From: Pseudomonadota bacterium
GTDB taxonomy: Bacteria; Pseudomonadota; Alphaproteobacteria; Rhizobiales; Pleomorphomonadaceae
Assembly: GCA_018262505.1 (NCBI GenBank)
Contig: JAGSYV010000010.1
Coordinates: 1-59,539, forward strand
Length of the DNA: 59,539 nucleotides
Direction of reading: 5' to 3'
Within the stretch, counting starts at the first letter, position 1. Every line of letters starts with the position of its first letter. This document shows, piece after piece, positions 46,904 to 56,559 of the stretch. The translations under genes and the position numbers were made by a program. A model generated the notes under the pieces. It was given only the letters and a program-made list of their open reading frames with translations. It was not told where the DNA came from and searched no databases.

Positions 46904-47995
46904 ATGATGACGATGGGAAGTTGGTCTTTGGCGGCGGGGGTCGCGACGGCAATCGTCGCCTGCCTGTTGAGCGGCTGTGAGGAGCAGAAGCCACAGGTGG
47001 CCGAGGTGCGCCCGGTCAAGGCGGTGGTGGTGGGCCAGCGGCCGGCCGGCGAGCCCGTCGTTCTGACCGGACAGGTGCGGGCGCGCAGCGAGATCAACCT
47101 GGCCTTTCGCCTCAGCGGGCACATGATCGACCGCCTGGTGCGGGTCGGCGATCCGGTCAGGCCGGGGCAGGTGATCGCCCATCTCGACGATCAGATCCAG
47201 AAGAACACGCTGCTGCAGGCCGAGGCGCTGTTGTCGGCCGCCCGGGCGCAGCTCGTCGAGGCGCGCAACACTTACGCCCGCCAGAACGGTCTTCTGAGCA
47301 AGGGCTTTGCCAGCAACGCCCAGTTCGATCAGGCGCAGCAGGCGCTGGACTCCGCCGAGGCGCAGGTTGCCTCCACCGAGGCGCAGGTGAAGAGCGCCCG
47401 GGAGCAGCTGAGCTACACCATCCTGACCGCCGATACCTCGGGCACGGTGATTTCCACCGGCGCCGAGGCCGGCGAGGTGGTGTCCGCCGGTCAGCCGGTG
47501 GCGCAGATCGCCAGCGACGGCGGCCGCGACGCGGTGTTCGCAGTGTCCGGCCAGATCATCCGCGCCCTGCCGGAGAAGCCTGCCTTTGCCGTGTCGCTGA
47601 CCGAAGACACCGCCATCGTGGCGAACGGCCATATCCGCGAGATCGCCCCACAGGCCGATCCGGTGACGCGCACCTACACCGTCAAGGTGGCGCTCGATAC
47701 GCCGCCGGAGGCCATGCAACTGGGCTCGACCGTATCGGGCATGACGCTGCTCGACGCGCCCGACGGCATCGAGGTGCCCTCGTCCGCCATCGTGCGCGGC
47801 TCTTCGTCGAGCGCCGTCTGGGTGGTCGACACCAAGGAACTGACCGTCTCGCTGCGTGATGTGGACGTGGTCCGCTACGAGCCGGCAAGCGTCATTCTTT
47901 CCAAGGGCTTGCAGCCGGGCGAGACCATCGTCACCGCCGGCGTGCAGTCGCTGCATCCGGGGCAGAAGGTCCGCCTGCTGGGTGGTGCCACATGA
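46904..47995 (+). CDS. RND efflux periplasmic adaptor (membrane fusion lipoprotein)
   Basis: A 363-residue adaptor. The N-terminus (MMTMGSWSLAAGVATAIVACLLSGC) has a lipobox LSGC. The rest is standard: a beta-barrel start (VVLTGQVRARSEINLAFRLSGHMIDRLVRVGDPVRPGQVIAHLDD), a coiled-coil hairpin (ALLSAARAQLVEARNTYARQNGLLSKGFASNAQFDQAQQALDSAEAQVAS), a lipoyl half (TAGDTSGTVISTGAEAGEVV-like) and a membrane-proximal end. It bridges the pump and an outer-membrane channel not encoded here. It overlaps the pump gene by four bases (ATGA). Confidence 0.9.
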   Translation: MMTMGSWSLAAGVATAIVACLLSGCEEQKPQVAEVRPVKAVVVGQRPAGEPVVLTGQVRARSEINLAFRLSGHMIDRLVRVGDPVRPGQVIAHLDDQIQKNTLLQAEALLSAARAQLVEARNTYARQNGLLSKGFASNAQFDQAQQALDSAEAQVASTEAQVKSAREQLSYTILTADTSGTVISTGAEAGEVVSAGQPVAQIASDGGRDAVFAVSGQIIRALPEKPAFAVSLTEDTAIVANGHIREIAPQADPVTRTYTVKVALDTPPEAMQLGSTVSGMTLLDAPDGIEVPSSAIVRGSSSSAVWVVDTKELTVSLRDVDVVRYEPASVILSKGLQPGETIVTAGVQSLHPGQKVRLLGGAT

Positions 47996-50900
47996 AGAAG
48001 GGCTTCAACCTCACCACTTGGGCGATCGGCAACCGGCAGCTGATCCTCTACTTCATGCTGGTGATCTCGATCGCCGGTGCCTGGTGCTACCTGAACCTCG
48101 GGCGGGGCGAGGACCCCGCCTTCACCATCAAGACCATGGTCATCCAGGCACAGTGGCCGGGGGCGACCATCGAGGAGACGCTGAAGCAGGTCACCGAGCG
48201 CATCGAGCGCAAGCTGCAGGAAACGCCGCATCTCGACTATGTCAAGAGCTATACCCAGGCCGGCGTGACCACGATCTTCGTGACGCTGGAAGGCAAGACG
48301 CCCAAGGCTTCCGTGCCGGACATCTGGTATCAGGTTCGCAAGAAGGTCGGCGACATCAAGGACACGCTGCCGCAGGGCACCTATGGCCCGTGGTTCAACG
48401 ACGAGTTCGGCGACACCTACGGCATCGTCTACGGCTTCACCTCCAACGGCTTTTCCAGCCGCGAGCTGCGCGACTATGTCGAGAACATCCGCTCGGAGCT
48501 GCTGCAGATTGCCAACGTGTCGAAGATCGACATGCTCGGCGTGCAGGACGAGCGGATCTACATCGAGTTCTCCACCGACCAGATGGCCGGGCTCGGTATC
48601 GACAAGAATGCGTTGATGGCCGCCCTGCAGGCGCAGAATGCCATCGCCCCGGCCGGCGTGGTGGAGACCTCCGACGAGAAGATCCTGGTGCGCACCTCCG
48701 GCGGCTTCAAGTCGGAAAAGGACATCCTGTCGGTCAACTTCGCGGCCAACGGCCGGCTGATCCGCCTCGGCGACATCGCCAAGGTGACGCGCGGGCCGTC
48801 CGACCCGCCGCAGCCGATCTTCCGCGTCAACGGCAAGGAGGCGATCGGCCTTGCCATCTCCATGCGCGACGGCGGCAACGTGCTGGTGCTCGGCGAGAAC
48901 ATTCGCGAGGCGATGACCAGGATCGTGGCGGATCTGCCGGTTGGCATCGAGGTGGTCAAGGCGGCCGATCAGTCGGTCACCGTCGAGCACGCGGTGGGCG
49001 ATTTCACCGAGGCGCTGTGGGAAGCCATCGGCATCGTGCTGGTGGTCAGCGTGCTGAGCCTCGGGTTCCGGGCCGGCTCCATCGTGGCGCTGTCGATACC
49101 GTTGGTGCTGGCCATCGTCTTCCTGGCCATGCAGCTTCTAGGCATCGATCTGCAACGCGTGTCGCTCGGCGCCTTGATCATCGCCCTCGGCCTGCTGGTC
49201 GACGACGCCATGATCACCATCGAGAGCATGATCACCCGTCTGGAACGGGGGGATAGCAAGGAGGTGGCGGCGTCCTTTGCCTACAAGTCCACCGCCTATC
49301 CGCGCCTTGCCGGCACGCTGGTGACCATTGCCGGCTTCGTGCCGATCGGCTTTGCCAAGTCGATGGCCGGCGAATACACCTTCTCGATCTTCGCCGTCGT
49401 CGGCATTTCGCTGATCGCCTCCTGGTTCGTGGCGGCGCTGTTCTCGCCGCTGCTCGGCGTGTGGATCCTGAAGCGGCCGAAGGGCACTCACCACGAGGTC
49501 GGCAACGGGCCGATCCTCAAGGTGTTCCGGGTGGTTCTTGCCAGCGTCATGCGTTGGCGCTGGGCGACGATCATCGTGACGCTCGTCCTGTTCGGCGGCG
49601 CCGTCTACGGCATGCGCTTCGTGCCGCAGCAGTTCTTCCCGTCGTCCGACCGGCCGGAGCTGCTGGTCGATCTGCAACTGCCGCAGAATGCCTCGATCGA
49701 AGCCTCGCGCGACGTCTCGGCCAGGATCGACAAGCTGCTGGCCGAGGATGCCGACGTCGATCACTGGAGCACCTATGTCGGCCAGGGAACCGTGCGCTTC
49801 TACCTGCCGCTCGACTTGCAACTGCCCAACGACGCCTACGCCCAGTCGGTGGTGGTGACCAAGGGGCTGGCCGAACGCGATCGCGTCAAGGCGCGGCTCC
49901 AGAAGGCGCTGACCGAAGACTTCCCCAATGTGGTCGGGCGCGTCTATCCCTTGGAGCTGGGCCCGCCGGTCGGCTGGCCGGTCCAGTATCGCGTCAGCGG
50001 CCCGCAAGAGGACAAGGTGCGTGAGATCGCCTTCCGCGTCGCGGCGGCCATGAACGGCGACACGCGCATCCAGAAGATCAACTACGACTGGATGGAGCCG
50101 GAGAGGACGATCCAGATTCATGTCGATCAGGATCAGGCGCGCCTGCTCGGTCTCAGCTCGCAGCAGGTGTCGCAGGCGATCAATGCCATCGTCTCCGGCG
50201 GCACCGTCACCCAGGTGCGCGACGATATCTACCTGATCAACGTGGTGATGCGCGCCAAGGCCGCGGAGCGCATGTCGCTGTCGACCATCCGCACCCTGCA
50301 GCTGCCGTTGCCGGGCGGCAAGTCGGTGCCGCTCAGCCAGGTCGCCCAGGTGGATTACGGCCTCGAAAGCCCGCTGATGTGGCGGCGCGACCGTCGCCCG
50401 ACGCTGACCGTCAAGGCCGACGTCACGCCCGGCGTCATGCCGGCCTCCGTCGTGCAATCGCTGAGCGCTCCCATCCAGGAGATCGCCACCGCCCTGCCGG
50501 CCGGCTATCGCATCGACATCGGCGGCTCCGTCGAGGAAAGCACCAAGTCGCAGGCTTCGGTCATCGCCGTGGCGCCGATCATGCTGTTCCTGATGGTGAC
50601 CATCCTGATGGTGCAGATCCGGTCGTTCAACGGCGTGTTCATGGTGCTGAGCGTGGCGCCGCTCGGGGTGATCGGCGTCGTGCTGGCGCTGTTCATGGCC
50701 CAGAAGCCGTTGGGGTTCGTGGCCATTCTGGGCATCCTGGCGCTGATCGGCATGATCGCCCGCAATTCGGTGATCCTGATCGACCAGATCGAGCAGGAAA
50801 AGCGGGCCGGGCTCGACGACTGGAATGCCGTCATCGAGGCGGCGGCCATCCGTTTCCGACCGATCCTGCTCACCGCCTCGGCGGCGACGCTGGGCATGGT

Positions 50901-51072
50901 GCCCATCGCGCCCACCATCTTCTGGGGCCCGATGGCTTTCGCCATCATCGGCGGACTGACGGTGGCAACCGTGCTGACGCTGCTGTTCCTGCCGGCGCTC
51001 TACGTCGCCTGGTTCCGGATCCATCCGACGGCCGGCAAGGCGGAAGCGCCAGAGCCCACCGAGGCGAAGTGA
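47992..51072 (+). CDS. RND multidrug efflux pump, AcrB/HAE1-like
   Basis: A 1026-residue pump with the normal duplicated layout: transmembrane helix 1 (LILYFMLVISIAGAWCYLNL), first periplasmic loop, helices 2-6 with proton-relay aspartates (GLLVDDAMITIE, Asp404-Asp405), second helix-loop block from about 515 (RWATIIVTLVLFGGAVYGMRF), and a final membrane bundle (FLMVTILMVQIRSFNGVFMVLSVAPLGVIGVVLAL...GMIARNSVILIDQIE). It exports hydrophobic or amphiphilic compounds by proton antiport. Slightly short for AcrB (1049) but complete. Operon with the adaptor; no channel gene adjacent. Confidence 0.9.
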   Translation: MKKGFNLTTWAIGNRQLILYFMLVISIAGAWCYLNLGRGEDPAFTIKTMVIQAQWPGATIEETLKQVTERIERKLQETPHLDYVKSYTQAGVTTIFVTLEGKTPKASVPDIWYQVRKKVGDIKDTLPQGTYGPWFNDEFGDTYGIVYGFTSNGFSSRELRDYVENIRSELLQIANVSKIDMLGVQDERIYIEFSTDQMAGLGIDKNALMAALQAQNAIAPAGVVETSDEKILVRTSGGFKSEKDILSVNFAANGRLIRLGDIAKVTRGPSDPPQPIFRVNGKEAIGLAISMRDGGNVLVLGENIREAMTRIVADLPVGIEVVKAADQSVTVEHAVGDFTEALWEAIGIVLVVSVLSLGFRAGSIVALSIPLVLAIVFLAMQLLGIDLQRVSLGALIIALGLLVDDAMITIESMITRLERGDSKEVAASFAYKSTAYPRLAGTLVTIAGFVPIGFAKSMAGEYTFSIFAVVGISLIASWFVAALFSPLLGVWILKRPKGTHHEVGNGPILKVFRVVLASVMRWRWATIIVTLVLFGGAVYGMRFVPQQFFPSSDRPELLVDLQLPQNASIEASRDVSARIDKLLAEDADVDHWSTYVGQGTVRFYLPLDLQLPNDAYAQSVVVTKGLAERDRVKARLQKALTEDFPNVVGRVYPLELGPPVGWPVQYRVSGPQEDKVREIAFRVAAAMNGDTRIQKINYDWMEPERTIQIHVDQDQARLLGLSSQQVSQAINAIVSGGTVTQVRDDIYLINVVMRAKAAERMSLSTIRTLQLPLPGGKSVPLSQVAQVDYGLESPLMWRRDRRPTLTVKADVTPGVMPASVVQSLSAPIQEIATALPAGYRIDIGGSVEESTKSQASVIAVAPIMLFLMVTILMVQIRSFNGVFMVLSVAPLGVIGVVLALFMAQKPLGFVAILGILALIGMIARNSVILIDQIEQEKRAGLDDWNAVIEAAAIRFRPILLTASAATLGMVPIAPTIFWGPMAFAIIGGLTVATVLTLLFLPALYVAWFRIHPTAGKAEAPEPTEAK

Positions 51073-51158
51073 CGGGACGTTGGCGGGACAAACGAGACGG
51101 CGTGTATGTTGATGAGGGGCGATGAATCGGTAATGCTCTGACTCCTTGAGGAAAAGAC

Positions 51159-51178
51159 GGCGGGGCATTGCCCCCGCC
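51159..51178 (+). terminator. Terminator hairpin after the RND operon
   Basis: GGCGGGG and CCCCGCC pair around CATTGC, about 90 bases after the pump stop. No T-tract. Confidence 0.5.
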
Positions 51179-51209
51179 GGTGACTTCGTTTGCTGGGGGG
51201 AGGAAAGCG

Positions 51210-51881
51210 ATGCACGGTGACCCTTCGCAGGGCGAGCCTTGCCAAAGGCGCCCGCTGCTTTATGGGGGAGGCCTCAGGCCGGTTGGCGCGCTCATCGGCC
51301 TCGTCCTGGCCGAGCGGGAGCGGACCGCGCACCGCTTCGAAAGCATCGGCTGCTGGTGGTGGGTGTTCGTCCTGGGGGCGATACTCGCGGGGCTGGTGGG
51401 CATTCCGGTGCTGGACCTGACCATCTATGGCGTCACCGGCACCTACTCTCCCGGCATGGCCTCGATCTTCAGCGGCGTCTTGCAGATCCTGCTCATTGTG
51501 AAGATCGCCGGTTTCGAGGTCTATCCCGATTGGGTGTGCCTGGGCGGTCTCGACGGTTTGATCGGCGCCGTGCTGCTGATCGATCCCAATCTTGCGGCCG
51601 GCTGGCCGCTCGCCGGCTTCGGCCTGTGCTTTGCCCTGTCGGCGCTCGTCCGCATCTGGATCGGCATGACCTTCCGCGATGCCGATGCCTTCATCTGGAT
51701 CGGCGCGAGCGGCCTCGTCGGCCTGTTCCTGCTCGCCTGGTTCCTGGCGTTTGTGCTGACCACCGATGACATCAAGCTCGACCTGCCGATGGCTGCCAAG
51801 CTCGCGGTGCACGCCGACCTGACGCTGCGCGGCATGGCGCTGATGGGCTTCGGCCTGTCGCTGAAAAGCAGGAACGCGTGA
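51210..51881 (+). CDS. HdeD-like membrane protein (DUF308 type)
   Basis: A 223-residue protein with six predicted transmembrane helices (WVFVLGAILAGLVGIPVLDLTIYG, MASIFSGVLQILLIVKIAG, CLGGLDGLIGAVLLIDPNLAAGWPLAGFGLCFALSALVRIWIGM, IWIGASGLVGLFLLAWFLAFVL). The LGAI-x-GLVG...GLI-x-x-LLI-x-P helices resemble HdeD/DUF308 proteins linked to acid stress in enterobacteria. The start at 51210 follows a GGGAGGAAAG ribosome-binding site. Function unknown. Confidence 0.65.
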   Translation: MHGDPSQGEPCQRRPLLYGGGLRPVGALIGLVLAERERTAHRFESIGCWWWVFVLGAILAGLVGIPVLDLTIYGVTGTYSPGMASIFSGVLQILLIVKIAGFEVYPDWVCLGGLDGLIGAVLLIDPNLAAGWPLAGFGLCFALSALVRIWIGMTFRDADAFIWIGASGLVGLFLLAWFLAFVLTTDDIKLDLPMAAKLAVHADLTLRGMALMGFGLSLKSRNA

Positions 51882-52054
51882 CGCCGCGCCTCACCTACCG
51901 ATGTCGGTCGCCAGTTCGTCGAAATCCCGCTCTGCGCGATTTCTTGACCTTCGCCGTGATTTGGTGCCGTGATTTGGCTTCAGCTAAATCGCAAGATCGG
52001 TGGAGCGCGACCTGTCTCAAAAGGCTTAGCTGATGCCGCCACGGAGAACAGACG

Positions 52055-52945
52055 ATGACGGCAGCGCTTGAAAACTACCATGCCCGGATGCAGCGGGTGC
52101 TGGACTACATCGACCGGCATCTCGACGACGATCTGGGCCTGGACGTGTTGAGCGGTGTCGCGGCCTTTTCGAAGTACCACTTCCACCGGCAGTTCACGGC
52201 AACTTTCGGGTTGTCGGTGCATCGCTATGTCCAGCTGGCTCGTCTGAAGCGTGCTTCGCATCAGCTGGCCAATGGCGACGCCCAAAGCGTCACCGACATC
52301 GCGATGGAAGCCGGCTACGACGCACCGGACGCCTTCGCCCGCGCCTTTCGCCAACGGTTCGGGCAATCGCCGTCATCGTTCCGGAGGTCTCCCCAATGGG
52401 AGCCGTGGCTCGCCGCCTTCGGGCCGCTCAACAAGGCGAGGAGCCAACTGATGCCGACCACCTTTACCCCCGACGACGTCACTATCCGCGAAGTTGCCCC
52501 GACCCGCGTGGCCATCTTCGAACACCGGGGCGATCCCGACACCATCGACGCCACCGTCCAGCGGTTCATCGCTTGGCGCAAGGCGAGGGGAATGTCGCCC
52601 CAGACCAACCCGACCTTCAACATCTGGTATTCCGAGCGGCGCCCCGCCAATCCTGCCGACTACAGCATGGATCTCTGCATCGGCCTCAGGGCCGATCAGA
52701 CGATCGACGAGGAAACGGTCAAGGCCGGCGAAATCAAGCTCGGCGAAATCCCCGGCGGGCGCTGCGCGGTGTTGCGCGTCACCGGCGACACCCACAACCT
52801 CGAACCCGCCGCCCTCTACCTCTACCGCGACTGGCTTCCGACAAGCGGCGAAGAAATGCGCGACTTCCCCATCTACTGCCAGCGCTTCTTCCTGGAAGGT
52901 CCGGAACTGGGCACGGCGGCGGAGCTGTTCCTGCCGCTGAGGTGA
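52055..52945 (+). CDS. AraC-type regulator with GyrI-like effector domain
   Basis: A 296-residue regulator. N-terminal AraC double HTH (1-105: MQRVLDYIDRHLDDDLGLDVLSGVAAFSKYHFHRQFTATFGLSVHRYVQLARLKRASHQL...VTDIAMEAGYDAPDAFARAFRQRFGQSPSSFR), then a GyrI/SbmC-like ligand domain (about 140-295: VTIREVAPTRVAIFEHRGDP...GEIPGGRCAVLRVTGDTHNL...YCQRFF). This is the Rob/SoxS-relative architecture that binds small hydrophobic drugs. GGAG precedes the ATG. Targets unknown; the nearby RND pump is a candidate. Confidence 0.9.
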   Translation: MTAALENYHARMQRVLDYIDRHLDDDLGLDVLSGVAAFSKYHFHRQFTATFGLSVHRYVQLARLKRASHQLANGDAQSVTDIAMEAGYDAPDAFARAFRQRFGQSPSSFRRSPQWEPWLAAFGPLNKARSQLMPTTFTPDDVTIREVAPTRVAIFEHRGDPDTIDATVQRFIAWRKARGMSPQTNPTFNIWYSERRPANPADYSMDLCIGLRADQTIDEETVKAGEIKLGEIPGGRCAVLRVTGDTHNLEPAALYLYRDWLPTSGEEMRDFPIYCQRFFLEGPELGTAAELFLPLR

Positions 52946-53432
52946 GGGAGGGGGCTCGGAGTTGTGGCGTATTGGGTAGGCCTATTCGCCACAACTAACG
53001 AAAACTGGCGCCTCCGCTGCGCGGGGGTCACGCCAGCATTGCGCCCCATTTCGGTCGAAGAGGCGGTCCTCGCCACAGCCCAATAGCTGACTGGGTTGCA
53101 TAAACGCCCAGAAGCCGGCTGACGCATTTGGTGCTTCAAGGGCAAGCGCCGAAAGGGATGGAACGCCTTGTTTCGATCAGGACACACATGAACAAGCTGC
53201 CGTTCGTCGGCGGCAGCGCCTTTTGTGGATGGCGTGCAGGGCGCAATTTCGATTCAGCATGGCCGGTTTGCCAGCCTGGATGCAACGAACACAAGAGGCT
53301 GACGATTCCCCACCTCGGCGCCAAAATTACGCTCCAATATAATTGCAAATTGCAATTGACATGCAATTAAATTTGCCTTTCGATGAGTGGCGCTCGTTTC
53401 GTTGACCCGCACACAGGACTCGTCGCCAGCCC
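52946..53432. other. Non-coding region before the 2-hydroxy-acid dehydrogenase operon
   Basis: About 490 bases. It starts with the terminator at 52960-52996. No gene is supported in 53000-53330. The last 90 bases are AT-rich with repeated TGCA half-sites (53344, 53351, 53362) and TTGACA at 53356-53361, the likely promoter/operator zone of the 53433 gene. Confidence 0.5.
52960..52996 (+). terminator. Terminator hairpin of the AraC-GyrI gene
   Basis: AGTTGTGGCG (52960-52969) and CGCCACAACT (52987-52996) are a perfect 10-bp inverted repeat 15 bases after the stop. Confidence 0.6.
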
Positions 53433-54632
53433 ATGCGTTCACCCATCGCAAGATCCAGCCCGCAATCGATTGCCGACTATCGCGAAGCCGCGCGTCGGGC
53501 TCTGCCGAAAATGGTCTTCGATTTCTTCGATGGCGGCGGGGGTAGCGAGAGCACGTTGACCCATAATCGCGAGGCCTTCGATGCCAAACGGCTCATCGGC
53601 TCCGCACCGGTCGACGTCAGCGTTCGGAGCCAGGAGCAGACGCTCTTCGGCAAGACCCACAGCATGCCGCTGATCATCGGGCCGACCGGCCTCGCTTCGG
53701 CGGCCTGGCCAAAAGGCGACGTCGCCCTGGCGCGTGCCGCTGGCCGGGCCAGCATCCCCTTCGTGATGAGCACGGCTGGCACCTGCACGCAGCAGGAGGT
53801 CGCCAGGGCCGGCGGGGGCACCAGATGGATGCAGCTCTATTTGTTCAAGAACCGCGATTTCAGCGCGCGTCTGGTCGACAAGGCCGAAGCCTTGGGTTTC
53901 GAAGCCATTGAGGTCACCGTCGACAATGCCGTCGCCGGCAAGCGGCTTCGCGATGCTCGCAACGGTTTTTCCCTGCCCTTGCGCTGGACCCCGGCCAAGA
54001 TCGCCGATCTTGTTCGCCATCCCGCCTGGGCGCTGCGCATGGCCCGTTCCGGCGGGCCGCGCCTCGAAGTGATGGCCAGCGAACTTGGCCTTGAGGCCAA
54101 CGACACCATCGCCGAGGTGATGGACAGCCAGCTCGACCCTTCGGTCAACTGGACCGATATCGCCAGGCTGCGCGACCGCTGGAAGAAGCCACTGATCGTC
54201 AAGGGCGTACTCGACCCGCGACAGGTCGAAAAAGCCATTGCCATCGGCGTCGACGGGCTGGTCATTTCCAATCATGGCGGCCGCCAGCTCGATGGCGCGG
54301 TGGCGACAATCGATGTCCTGCCCGAGTTCGTGACTGCGGCCAAGGGGCGTCTGACGCTCCTGCTCGACAGCGGCATCCGTACCGGCTCGGACATTGCCCG
54401 CGCCCTCGCTCTTGGCGCCGACGCCGTACAGATCGGCCGTGCCACGCTTTATGCCCTCGCCACGGGCGGCGAAGACGCCGTCTTTCACGCGCTCGGCCTG
54501 TTGAGGCACGAGCTCGACATCGTTCAGGCAATGGTGGGCGCGGCACGGATCGAAGACTTCCATCCGGGCATGATCCACACGCCCATGGCATCGCCTCCCG
54601 ACTTTCCCCTGCCGGTGGCCATCGCCGGTTGA
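53433..54632 (+). CDS. FMN-dependent alpha-hydroxy-acid dehydrogenase (LldD-like)
   Basis: A 399-residue flavoprotein of the lactate/glycolate oxidase family. Visible are the N-terminal DYREAARRALPKMVFDFFDGGGGSE, the FMN-site PLIIGPTGLASAAWPKGDVALARAA and MSTAGTCTQQEVA, WTDIARLRDRWKKPLIVKGVL with the active-site Lys, and VISNHGGRQLDGA with the catalytic His, then LLDSGIRTGSDIARALALGADAVQIGRATLYA. It oxidises an L-2-hydroxy acid (lactate, mandelate or similar). It is 43 bases upstream of a three-gene ABC importer on the same strand, which may bring in its substrate. Confidence 0.9.
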   Translation: MRSPIARSSPQSIADYREAARRALPKMVFDFFDGGGGSESTLTHNREAFDAKRLIGSAPVDVSVRSQEQTLFGKTHSMPLIIGPTGLASAAWPKGDVALARAAGRASIPFVMSTAGTCTQQEVARAGGGTRWMQLYLFKNRDFSARLVDKAEALGFEAIEVTVDNAVAGKRLRDARNGFSLPLRWTPAKIADLVRHPAWALRMARSGGPRLEVMASELGLEANDTIAEVMDSQLDPSVNWTDIARLRDRWKKPLIVKGVLDPRQVEKAIAIGVDGLVISNHGGRQLDGAVATIDVLPEFVTAAKGRLTLLLDSGIRTGSDIARALALGADAVQIGRATLYALATGGEDAVFHALGLLRHELDIVQAMVGAARIEDFHPGMIHTPMASPPDFPLPVAIAG

Positions 54633-54675
54633 TTGCGCGTCCCGACTTCCCTCCCAAGCCGAAAGGACACTTCCA

Positions 54676-55638
54676 ATGCAACCACTCAAAACCCTCGTCA
54701 TGGCTGCGGGTCTCGCCGGCCTCGCGGGTCTGGCCCAAGCCGCCGACATGCCGACGATCGGCATTACCTATATCGTCGAGCATCCGGCCATCGATGCGGT
54801 CGACAAGGGCATTGTCGATGGGCTCGCCGATGCCGGCTACACCGACGGAAAAACCATCAAGATCGTTTCCCGCAGTGCCCAGGGCAGCATGGCCACCCAG
54901 GCCCAAATCGCCTCCGAATTCGCCGGCCTCGATCTCGATGTCGGTGCCGCCATCTCGACGCCCTCGGCCCAGGCACTCAAAAACAGCATGGGAGACAAAC
55001 CGGTGGTCTTCGCCGCCGTCACCGATCCGGTCGGCGCCGGCCTGATCCACTCTCTGGCCGCGCCGGGCGGCGATATGACCGGAACGAGCGACCAGCAGCT
55101 TTATCCACCGATCCTGAAACTCATCAAGAGCCTCGTTCCCGATGCCAAGAAGCTCGGCATCGTCTTCAATCCGGGCGAAGCGAATGCGGTCTCGCAGGTC
55201 GATGCGCTCAAGGCGGTGGCAGCTGACTACGGTCTGAGTATCGTCGAAGCGCCGGCGGCGGAGTCGACCATGGTGGCCGATGCCACCCGTAGTCTTGTGG
55301 GACAGGTCGATGCGGTTCTCCTGCCCACCGACAGCACGGTAGTTTCGGTCATCGAGAGCGTCGTTACCGTCGGTGAAAAGGCGAAACTGCCGATTTTCGC
55401 CTCCGACACCGGATCGGTCGAACGCGGTGCGCTGGCGGCGCTCGGGTTCAACTACTACGACATGGGCAGGGCATCGGCGGACATGATCGTCAAGATCCTG
55501 AAAGGCGCCAAGCCGGCCGACATCCCCGCCATCGTCCCCAACAGCCAGGACCTCTATCTCAATGCCAAATCGGCCAAGGCGATGGGTGTGACCATCCCGG
55601 AAGATGTGCTGTCCGGCGCCAAGAAAGTGATCCGCTAA
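54676..55638 (+). CDS. ABC importer substrate-binding protein (ABC_sub_bind/TrpX type)
   Basis: A 320-residue periplasmic protein with signal peptide MQPLKTLVMAAGLAGLAGLAQAA. The mature part (IGITYIVEHPAIDAVDKGIVDGLADAGYTDGKTIKIVSRSAQGSMATQAQIASEFAGLDLDVGAAISTPSAQALKNSM) is the PF04392 family, which includes TrpX-type binders of aromatic amino acids. The gene ends exactly where the permease gene starts. Ligand unknown. Confidence 0.85.
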   Translation: MQPLKTLVMAAGLAGLAGLAQAADMPTIGITYIVEHPAIDAVDKGIVDGLADAGYTDGKTIKIVSRSAQGSMATQAQIASEFAGLDLDVGAAISTPSAQALKNSMGDKPVVFAAVTDPVGAGLIHSLAAPGGDMTGTSDQQLYPPILKLIKSLVPDAKKLGIVFNPGEANAVSQVDALKAVAADYGLSIVEAPAAESTMVADATRSLVGQVDAVLLPTDSTVVSVIESVVTVGEKAKLPIFASDTGSVERGALAALGFNYYDMGRASADMIVKILKGAKPADIPAIVPNSQDLYLNAKSAKAMGVTIPEDVLSGAKKVIR

Positions 55639-56559
55639 ATGAGCCTTTTCGCCCTCGCTGGTGCTATCGAAACGGGGCTGTTGTTTTCGCTGGTCGCACT
55701 CGGGGTTTTTCTCTCCTTTCGCGTCCTGGATTTCCCCGATCTGACGGTCGATGGCAGCTTTCCGCTCGGTGCCGCCACCGCCGCCGCCGCCATCACCGCC
55801 GGCGCCGATCCTTTCCTTGCAACCGCCGCCGCCGCGCTTTCGGGCGCGGCCGCGGGCCTCGTCACCGCCATGCTGAATGTCAGGTTCAAGATCATGAATC
55901 TGCTCGCCGGCATTTTGAGTATGGTTGCCCTGTTTTCGATCAATCTGAGGATCATGGGGCGCCCGAACCTGCCGGTTTACGGGTATGACACGGTTTTCAA
56001 CCGCTTTGGCAGCCTGTTCGATTTCGGGTTGTGGAACGACACCATTCTGCTGGCGATCTTCGCCATCGGCGCCAAGCTGGCAATCGACTGGTTCTTGAGA
56101 ACCGAAATCGGTTTGGCGCTGCGGGCCAGCGGCGAAAATCCGTCGATGTCGGAAGCTCAGGGCATCTCCAATGGCGGCATGCGCTATCTCGGCATGGGAC
56201 TGAGCAATGCCCTGGTTGCGCTCGCCGGCGCCCTGTTCGCCCAGATGCAGGGCGTCGCGGATGTGTCCATGGGCATCGGGACCATCGTGACCGGGCTCGC
56301 CGCCCTGATCATCGGAGAAGCCGTTCTGGGGCGTCGCAGCGTTTTTCTGGCGACTCTCGGCTGTCTCGTCGGCGCCCTGATCTACCGGCTTTTCATCGCG
56401 CTCGCCCTCAACGCCGGTTTCATCGGCATCAAGGCCCAGGACCTCAATCTCGTGACGGCAGTTATCGTGGCGGGCGCGGTAATCCTGTCCCAGAGCCGGG
56501 GACGGTTGCAGATGCCGCCGCCGCCGCTCATCCCGGCCACGACTAAAAGGGAGGGATAG
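55639..56559 (+). CDS. ABC importer permease (branched-chain/TrpY type)
   Basis: A 306-residue permease with eight or more transmembrane segments (GLLFSLVALGVFLSFRVLDFPDLTVDGSFPLGAATAAAAI...LIIGEAVLGRRSVFLATLGCLVGALIYRLFIALAL). FRVLDFPDLTVDGSFPLGAA is the hallmark of the permeases that accompany PF04392 binding proteins. It abuts both neighbours without gap, so the three genes are one operon. Confidence 0.85.
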   Translation: MSLFALAGAIETGLLFSLVALGVFLSFRVLDFPDLTVDGSFPLGAATAAAAITAGADPFLATAAAALSGAAAGLVTAMLNVRFKIMNLLAGILSMVALFSINLRIMGRPNLPVYGYDTVFNRFGSLFDFGLWNDTILLAIFAIGAKLAIDWFLRTEIGLALRASGENPSMSEAQGISNGGMRYLGMGLSNALVALAGALFAQMQGVADVSMGIGTIVTGLAALIIGEAVLGRRSVFLATLGCLVGALIYRLFIALALNAGFIGIKAQDLNLVTAVIVAGAVILSQSRGRLQMPPPPLIPATTKREG